From Xylocopa sonorina (lineage: Eukaryota > Arthropoda > Insecta > Hymenoptera > Apidae): a DNA stretch of 64,000 bases. The DNA lies in assembly GCF_050948175.1 (NCBI RefSeq), contig NW_027490111.1, positions 496,001 through 560,000 of the forward strand. Reading direction: 5' to 3'. A program made the position numbers and the translations under genes. The notes beneath the pieces were generated by a model. The model did not search any database and was not told where the DNA came from. It saw nothing but the letters and a program-made list of their open reading frames with translations. Shown here in pieces: positions 55,401 to 64,000 of the stretch (the first letter of the stretch is position 1; every line of letters begins with the position of its first letter).

Positions 55401-58400
55401 AAACGCTATATCGCATCTCATTTCAATGTTTCATGGTAAGATATAATATGATTTGCGAAGTGTTATGTATTCCTCGTCTACACTTCAAATGAATGTGAAT
55501 GCGACACTTCCTCGCTAGGAAATAGCGTTTGCAGATGTCTACGTATCGTAGCAATAGATTTCCAATGCTTCTTAAAACGCGATATCGCATCAAATTTCTA
55601 TGTTTCATGGTAAGATATAATATGATTTGCGAAGTTTCATGTATTCCTCGTCTACACTTCAAATGAATGAAAATGCCATACTTTCCTGATAGGAAATAGC
55701 GTCTGCAGATGTCCAGGTATCGTAGCAATAGAGTTCCAATGCTTCTTAAAACGCGATATCGCATCTCGTTTCTATGTTTCATGGTAAGATATAATATGAT
55801 TTGCGAAGTATCATGTATTCCTCGTCTACTCTTCAAATGAATGTAAATGCGACACTTCCTCGCTAGGAAATAGAGTTTGCAGATGTCTACGTATCGTAGC
55901 AATAGATTTCTAATGCTTCTTAAAACGCGATATCGCATCCCATTTCTATGTTTCATGGTAAGGTATAATATTCATTGCGAAGTGTTATGCATTCCTCGTC
56001 TACGATTCAAATGAATGTAAATGCGACACTTCCTTGCAAGGAAATAGCGGTTGCAGATGTCTACGTATCGTAGCAATAGAGTTCTAATGCTTCTTAAAAC
56101 GCTATATCGCATCTCATTTCAATGTTTCATGGTAAGATATAATATGATTTGCGAAGTGTTATGTATTCCTCGTCTACACTTCAAATGAATGTGAATGCGA
56201 CACTTCCTCGCTAGGAAATAGCGTTTGCAGATGTCTACGTATCGTAGCAATAGATTTCCAATGCTTCTTAAAACGCGATATCGCATCAAATTTCTATGTT
56301 TCATGGTAAGATATAATATGATTTGCGAAGTGTTATGTATTCCACGTCTACACTTCAAATGAATGTAAATGCGACACTTCCTTGCAAGGAAATAGCGTTT
56401 GCAAATGTCTACCTATCGTAGCAATAGTGTTCTAATGCTTCTTAAAACGCGATACCGCATCTCAGTTCTATGTTTCATGGTAAGATATAATATGATTTGC
56501 GAAGTGTTATGTTTTCCTCGTCTACACTTCAAATGAATGTAAATGCGACACTTCCTTGTAAGGAAATAGCGTCTGCAGATGTCTACCTATCGTAGCAATA
56601 GAGTTCTAATGCTTCTTAAAACGCGATATCGCATCTCATTTCTATGTTTCATGGTAAGATATAATATGATTTGCGAAGTGTCATGCATTCCTCGTCTACA
56701 CTTCAAATGAATGTAAATGCGACACGTCCTTGCAAGGAAATAGCGTCTGCAGATGTCTAGGTATCGCAGCAATAGAGTTCTAATGCTTCTTAAAACGCGA
56801 TATCGCATCTCATTTCTATGTTTCATGGTAAGATATAATATGATTTGCGAAGTGTTATGTATTCCTCGTCTACGATTCAAATGAATGTAAATGCGACACT
56901 TCCTTGCAAGAAAATAGCGTTTGCAGATGTCTACGTATCGTAGCAATAGAGTTCTAATGCTTCTTAAAACGCTATATCGCATCTCATTTCAATGTTTCAT
57001 GGTAAGATATAATATGATTTGCGAAGTGTTATGTATTCCTCGTCTACACTTCAAATGAATGTGAATGCGACACTTCCTCGCTAGGAAATAGCGTTTGCAG
57101 ATGTCTACGTATCGTAGCAATAGATTTCCAATGCTTCTTAAAACGCGATATCGCATCAAATTTCTATGTTTCATGGTAAGATATAATATGATTTGCGAAG
57201 TTTCATGTATTCCTCGTCTACACTTCAAATGAATGAAAATGCCATACTTTCCTGATAGGAAATAGCGTCTGCAGATGTCCAGGTATCGTAGCAATAGAGT
57301 TCCAATGCTTCTTAAAACGCGATATCGCATCTCGTTTCTACGTTTCATGGTAAGATATAATATGATTTGCGAAGTATCATGTATTCCTCGTCTACTCTTC
57401 AAATGAATGTAAATGCGACACTTCCTCGCTAGGAAATAGAGTTTGCAGATGTCTACGTATCGTAGCAATAGATTTCTAATGCTTCTTAAAACGCGATATC
57501 GCATCCCATTTCTATGTTTCATGGTAAGGTATAATATTCATTGCGAAGTGTTATGCATTCCTCGTCTACGATTCAAATGAATGTAAATGCGACACTTCCT
57601 TGCAAGGAAATAGCGTCTGCAGATGTCTAGGTATCGTAGCAATAGAGTTCTAATGCTTCTTAAAACGCTATATCGCATCTCATTTCAATGTTTCATGGTA
57701 AGATATAATATGATTTGCGAAGTGTTATGTATTCCTCGTCTACACTTCAAATGAATGTGAATGCGACACTTCCTCGCTGGGAAATAGCGTTTGCAGATGT
57801 CTGCGTATCGTTGCAAAAGGTTTCCAGTGCTTCTTAAAACGCGATATCGCATCTCATTTCTATGTTTCATGGTAAGATATAATATGATTTGCGAAGTGTC
57901 ATGTATTCCTCGTCTACACTTCAAATGAATGTAAATGCGACACTTCCTTGCAAGGAAATAGCGTTTGCAAATGTCTACCTATCGTAGCAATAGTGTTCTA
58001 ATGCTTCTTAAAACGCGATATCGCATCTCATTTCTATGTTTCATGGTAAGATATAATATGATTTGCGAAGTGTTATGTTTTCCTCGTCTACACTTCAAAT
58101 GAATGTAAATGCGACACTTCCTTGTAAGGAAATAGCGTCTGCAGATGTCTACCTATCGTAGCAATAGGGTTCTAATGCTTCTTAAAACGCGATATCGCAT
58201 CTCATTTCTATGTTTCATGGTAAGATATAATATGATTTGCGAAGTGTCATGTATTCCTCGTCTACACTTCAAATGAATGTAAATGCGACACTTCCTTGCA
58301 AGGAAATAGCGTCTGCAGATGTCTAGGTATCGCAGCAATAGAGTTCTAATGCTTCTTAAAACGCGATATCGCATCTCATTTCTATGTTTCATGGTAAGAT

Positions 58401-60500
58401 ATAATATGATTTGCGAAGTGTTATGTATTCCTCGTCTACGATTCAAATGAATGTAAATGCGACACTTCCTTGCAAGGAAATAGCGTTTGCAGATGTCTAC
58501 GTATCGTAGCAATAGAGTTCTAATGCTTCTTAAAACGCTATATCGCATCTCATTTCAATGTTTCATGGTAAGATATAATATGATTTGCGAAGTGTTATGT
58601 ATTCCTCGTCTACACTTCAAATGAATGTGAATGCGACACTTCCTCGCTAGGAAATAGCGTTTGCAGATGTCTACGTATCGTAGCAATAGATTTCCAATGC
58701 TTCTTAAAATGCGATATCGCATCAAATTTCTATGTTTCATGGTAAGATATAATATGATTTGCGAAGTTTCATGTATTCCTCGTCTACACTTCAAATGAAT
58801 GAAAATGCCATACTTTCCTGATAGGAAATAGCGTCTGCAGATGTCCAGGTATCGTAGCAATAGAGTTCCAATGCTTCTTAAAACGCGATATCGCATCTCG
58901 TTTCTATGTTTTATGGTAAGATATAATATGATTTGCGAAGTATCATGTATTCCTCGTCTACTCTTCAAATGAATGTAAATGCGACACTTCCTCGCTAGGA
59001 AATAGAGTTTGCAGATGTCTACGTATCGTAGCAATAGATTTCTAATGCTTCTTAAAACGCGATATCGCATCCCATTTCTATGTTTCATGGTAAGGTATAA
59101 TATTCATTGCGAAGTGTTATGCATTCCTCGTCTACGATTCAAATGAATGTAAATGCGACACTTCCTTGCAAGGAAATAGCGTCTGCAGATGTCTAGGTAT
59201 CGTAGCAATAGAGTTCTAATGCTTCTTAAAACGCTATATCGCATCTCATTTCAATGTTTCATGGTAAGATATAATATGATTTGCGAAGTGTTATGTATTC
59301 CTCGTCTACACTTCAAATGAATGTGAATGCGACACTTCCTCGCTGGGAAATAGCGTTTGCAGATGTCTGCGTATCGTTGCAAAAGGTTTCCAGTGCTTCT
59401 TAAAACGCGATATCGCATCTCATTTCTATGTTTCATGGTAAGATATAATATGATTTGCGAAGTGTCATGTATTCCTCGTCTACACTTCAAATGAATGTAA
59501 ATGCGACACTTCCTTGCTAGGAAATAGCGTCTGCAGATGTCTACCTATCGTAGCAATAGAGTTCTAATGCTTCTTAAAACGCGATATCGCATCTCATTTC
59601 TATGTTTCATGGTAAGATATAATATGATTTGCGAAGTGTCATGTATTCCTCGTCTACACTTCAAATGAATGTAAATGCGACACTTCCTTGCAAGGAAATA
59701 GCGTCTGCAGATGTCTAGGTATCGCAGCAATAGAGTTCTAATGCTTCTTAAAACGCGATATCGCATCTCATTTCTATGTTTCATGGTAAGATATAATATG
59801 ATTTGCGAAGTGTTATGTATTCCTCGTCTACGATTCAAATGAATGTAAATGCGACACTTCCTTGCAAGGAAATAGCGTTTGCAGATGTCTACGTATCGTA
59901 GCAATAGAGTTCTAATGCTTCTTAAAACGCTATATCGCATCTCATTTCAATGTTTCATGGTAAGATATAATATGATTTGCGAAGTGTTATGTATTCCTCG
60001 TCTACACTTCAAATGAATGTGAATGCGACACTTCCTCGCTAGGAAATAGCGTTTGCAGATGTCTACGTATCGTAGCAATAGATTTCCAATGCTTCTTAAA
60101 ACGCGATATCGCATCAAATTTCTATGTTTCATGGTAAGATATAATATGATTTGCGAAGTTTCATGTATTCCTCGTCTACACTTCAAATGAATGAAAATGC
60201 CATACTTTCCTGATAGGAAATAGCGTCTGCAGATGTCCAGGTATCGTAGCAATAGAGTTCCAATGCTTCTTAAAACGCGATATCGCATCTCGTTTCTATG
60301 TTTCATGGTAAGATATAATATGATTTGCGAAGTATCATGTATTCCTCGTCTACTCTTCAAATGAATGTAAATGCGACACTTCCTCGCTAGGAAATAGAGT
60401 TTGCAGATGTCTACGTATCGTAGCAATAGATTTCTAATGCTTCTTAAAACGCGATATCGCATCCCATTTCTATGTTTCATGGTAAGGTATAATATTCATT
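52491..60500 (-). repeat. Higher-order repeat array, mostly 9-monomer (1566-bp) units
   Basis: A type B monomer with AAGGTATAATATTCATTGCG starts TTCATT at 52491, 54405, 55971, 57537, 59103 and 60495. The spacings are 1914, 1566, 1566, 1566 and 1392 bp, which are exactly 11, 9, 9, 9 and 8 monomers. Units carry the same ordered variants, among them CTTTCCTGATAGGAAATAG, TCGTTGCAAAAGG (absent from the unit starting at 55971), GCATCAAATTTC and GCATCCCATTTC. Differences between units are few and mostly single bases or whole monomers, so the array was homogenised recently. Confidence 0.92.
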
Positions 60501-61734
60501 GCGAAGTGTTATGCATTCCTCGTCTACGATTCAAATGAATGTAAATGCGACACTTCCTTGCAAGGAAATAGCGTCTGCAGATGTCTAGGTATCGTAGCAA
60601 TAGAGTTCTAATGCTTCTTAAAACGCGATATCGCATCTCATTTCTATGTTTCATGGTAAGATATAATATGATTTGCGAAGTATCATCTATTCCTCGTCTA
60701 CACTTCAAATGAATGTGAATGCGACACTTCCTCGCTAGGAAATAGCGTTTGCAGATGCCTACGCATCGTAGCAATAGATTTCTAATGCTTCTTTAAACGT
60801 GATATCGCATCTCATTTCTATGTTTCATGGTAAGATATAATATTCATTGCGAAGTGTTATGCATTCCTCGTCTACGATTCAAATGAATGTAAGTGCGACA
60901 CTTCCTTGCAAGGAAATAGCGTTTGCAGATGTCTACATATCGCAGCAATAGAGTTCTAATGCTTCTTAAAACGCGATAGCACATCTCATTTCTATGTTTC
61001 ATGGTAAGATATAATATTCATTGCGAAGTGTTATGCATTGTTCGTCTACACTTCAAATGCATATAAATGCGAAACTTCCATGCAAGGAAATAGCGTTTGC
61101 AGATGTCTACGTATCGTAGCAATAGAGTTCCTTTGATTCTTAAAACGCGATATCGCATCTCATTTCTATGTTTCATGGTAAGATATAATATGATTTGCGA
61201 AGTGTTATGTATTCTTCGTCTACACTTCAAATGAATGTAAATGCGACACTCCCTTGCAAGGAAATAGCGTTTGCAAATGTCTACCTATCGTCGCAATAGT
61301 GTTCTAATGCTCCTTAAAACGCGATATCGCATCTCAGTTCTATGTTTCATGGTAAGATATAATATGATTTGCGAGGTGTTATGTCTTCCTCGTCTACTCT
61401 TCAAATGAATGTAAATGCGACACTTCCTTGTAAGGGTATAGCGTTTGCAGATGTCTACCTATCGTAGCAATAGAGTTCTAATGCTTCTTAAATTCGATAT
61501 CGCATCTCATTTCTATGTTTCATGGTAAGATATAATATGATTTGCGATGTGTCATGTATTCCTCGTCTACACTTCAAATGAATGTAAATGCGAAACTTCC
61601 ATGCAAGGAAATAGCGTTTGCAGATGTCTACGTATCGTAGCAATAGAGTTCTTATGATTCTTAAAAGGCGATATCGCATCTCATTTCTATGTTTCATGGA
61701 AAGATATAATATGATTTGCGAAGTGTCACGTATT

Positions 61735-64000
61735 CCTCGTCTACACTTCAAATGAATGTAAATGCCACACTTCCCTGCTTGGAAATAGCGTCTGCAGATG
61801 TCCAGGTATCGTAGCAATAGAGTTCTAATGCTTCTTAAAACGCGATATCGCATCTCATTTCTATGTTTCATGGTAAGATATAATATGATTTGCGAAGTGT
61901 TATGTATTCCTCGTCTTCACTTCAAATGAATGTAAATGCGACACTTCCTTGCAAGGAAATAGCGTTTGCAGATGTCTACGTATCGTAGCAATAGAGTTCT
62001 TATGATTTTTAAAACGCGATATCGCATCTCATTTCTATGTTTCATGGTAAGATATAATATGATTTGCGAAGTGTCATGTATTCCTCGTCTACACTTCAAA
62101 TGAATGTAAATGCGACACTTCCTTACAAGGAAAGAGCGTTTGCAAGCGTCTATCTACCGTAGCAATAGAGTTCTAATGCTTCTTAAAACGCGATATCGCA
62201 TCTCATTTCTATATTTCATGGTATGATATAATATGATTTGCGAAGTGTTATGTATTCCTCGTCTACACTTCAAATGAATGTAAATGAGACACTTCCTTGC
62301 AAGGAAATATCGTTTGCAGATGTCTACGTATCGTAGCAATAGTGTTCTTATGATTCTTAAAACGCGATATCGCATCTCATTTCTACGTTTCATGGTAAGA
62401 TATAATATGAATTGCGAAGTGTCATGTATACCTCATCTACACTTCAAATGAATGTGAATGCGACACTTACTTGCAAGGAAATAGCGTTTGCAGATGTCTA
62501 CGTATCGTAGCAATAGAGTTCTTATGATTCTTAAAACGCGATATCGCATCTCATTTCTATGTATCATGGTAAGATATAATATGATTTGCGAAGTGTTATG
62601 TATTCCTCGTCTACACTTCAAATGAAAGTAAATGCGACACTTCCTTTCAAGGAAATAGCGTTTGCAAATGTCTACCTATCGTAGCAATAGTGTTCTAATG
62701 CTTCTTAAAACGCGATACCGCATCTCAGTTCTATGTTTCATGGTAAGATATAATATGATTTGCGAAGATTTATGTTTTCCTCGACTACACTTCAAATGAA
62801 TGTAAATGCGACACTTCCTTGTAAGGAAATAGCGTTTGCAGATGTCTACCTATCGAAGCAATAGAGTTCTAATGCTTCTTGAAACGCGATATCGCATCTC
62901 ATTTCTATGTTTCATGGTAAGATATAATATGATTTGCGAAGTGTCATGTATTCCTCGTCTACACTTCAAATGAATGTAAATGCGACGCTTCCTTGCAAGG
63001 AAATAGCGTTTGCAGATGTCTACGTATCGAAGCAATAGAGTTCAAATGCTTCTTAAAACGAGATATTGCATCTCATATCTATGCTTCATGATAGGATATA
63101 GTATTCATTGCGAAGTGTTATGCATTCCTCGTCTACGATTCAAATGAATGTAAATGCGACACTTCCTCGCTAGGAAATAGCGTTTGCAGATGTCTGCGTA
63201 TCGTAGCAATAGAGTTCTTATGATTCTTAAAACGCGATATCGCATCTCACTTCTATGTTGCATAGTAAGATATAAAATGATTTGCGAAGTGTTATGGATT
63301 CCTCGTCTACACTGCAAATGAATGTGAATGCGAAACTTCCTCGCTAGGAAATAGCGTTTGCAGATGTCTACGTATCGTAGCAATAGATTTCTAATGCTTC
63401 TTAAAACGCGATATCGCATCTCATTTCTATGTTTCATGGTAAGATATAATATGATTTGCGAAGTGTCATGTATTCCTCGTCTACACTTCAAATGAATGAA
63501 AGTGCCATACTTCCTCGCTAGGAAATAGCGTTTGCAGATGTCTACGTATCGTAGCAATAGATTTCCAATGCTTCTTAAAACGCGATATCGCATCTCATTT
63601 CTATGTTTCATGGTAAGATATAATATGATTTACGAAGTGTTATGTATTCCTCGTCTGAACTTCAAATGAATGTGAATGCGACTCTTCCTCGCTAGGAAAT
63701 AGCGTTTGCAGGTGTCTACGTATCGTAGCAATAGATTTCCAATGCCTCTTAAAACGCTATATCGCATCTCATTTCTATGTTTCATGGTAAGATATAATAT
63801 GATTTGCGAAGTGTCATGTATTCCTCGTCTACACTTCAAATGAATGTAAATGTCACACTTCCCTGCTTGGAAATAGCGTCTGCAGATGTCCAGGTATCGT
63901 AGCAATAGAGTTCTAATGCTTCTTAAATCGCGATATCGCATCTCATTTCTATGTTTCATGGTAAGATATAATATGATTTGCGAAGTGTTATGTATTCCTC
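61735..64000 (-). repeat. Further copy of the 37.0-39.3-kb block, running off the window
   Basis: The frames at 61917, 62154 and 62850 match those at 37208, 37445 and 38141 at an offset of 24709 bp (142 monomers plus 1). The match is still present at the last base (64000 against 39293, after the GT insertion in the earlier copy). Between 60500 and 61735 the monomers are more divergent and include two B-like junctions (60843 and 61017), marking a boundary between HOR families. Confidence 0.8.

Larger units (their letters stand above)
35732..64000 (-). repeat. 174-bp satellite array, right arm (inverted)
   Basis: About 162 monomers, all in the reverse orientation to the left arm: the landmark reads GCAGATGTCTACGTATC on the plus strand. 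Type A predominates strongly. Type B monomers, visible as AATATTCATTGCG, appear only at intervals (near 38395, 41005, 47793, 52491, 54405, 55971, 57537, 59103, 60495, 60843, 61017 and 63105). Distances between duplicate blocks are exact multiples of 174 bp with hardly any indels, the clearest exception being an extra GT near 39104. No gene is supported. The longest frames (360 codons, 41008-42090 and 47794-48876 on the minus strand) are six A monomers in a row. The array continues beyond the window. Confidence 0.97.

Noticed and set aside
1..64000. CRISPR array
   Set aside because: Repeats are contiguous 174-bp units with no unique spacers and no cas genes; the whole unit repeats.
1..64000. 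CENP-B box in the monomer
   Set aside because: The closest stretch, TTCGATACGTAGACATC in type B, lacks the CGGG core required by the known mammalian box.

Overview
This window is almost entirely tandem satellite DNA: roughly 360 head-to-tail copies of one AT-rich 174-bp monomer (array length divided by 174). The only interruptions are a 1.5-kb foreign insertion and a 100-N assembly gap. I see no convincing cellular gene, rRNA, tRNA or CRISPR array. Tens of kilobases of a nucleosome-scale monomer, multi-monomer higher-order repeats (HORs), an LTR-like insertion and a fixed-length scaffold gap point to a eukaryotic centromeric, pericentromeric or other heterochromatic block. An animal, perhaps an insect, is my guess; nothing in the sequence names the species.

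Layout: (1) 1-9326, satellite in 'plus' orientation (about 54 monomers). (2) 9327-10872, a unique GC-richer insertion with TG...CA ends, short terminal inverted repeats, internal tandem duplications, a core-promoter-like stretch and one 108-codon reading frame ending just before a consensus splice donor; it is best read as a solo LTR or truncated LTR-type element. (3) 10873-35631, more plus-orientation satellite (about 142 monomers). (4) 35632-35731, 100 N. (5) 35732-64000, the same satellite in the opposite orientation (about 162 monomers), running off the window end.

Two monomer classes are visible. Type A carries GAAGTGTAGAC, CAAATCATATTATATC and the palindrome GCGATATCGC. Type B carries GAATCGTAGAC, CAATGAATATTATATC and GCAATATCTCG. 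Some A/B recombinant monomers also occur. The left arm is a roughly even, often alternating mix with many 1-6 bp indels. The right arm is A-dominated, nearly indel-free and built of young nested duplications at exact multiples of 174 bp: 522, 1392, 1566, 1914, 2610, 6786, 7308 and 9396 bp. At 52491-60495 a B-type monomer marks each HOR unit, with units of 11, 9, 9, 9 and 8 monomers.

Because 174 = 3 x 58, a frame without stops in one A monomer stays open across adjacent A monomers. This gives long basic 58-residue-repeat reading frames (up to 360 codons). I treat these as by-products of the repeat, not genes. The most interesting points are the orientation switch at the gap, the HOR architecture, a dyad with constant arms and variable centre in nearly every monomer, and the insertion.
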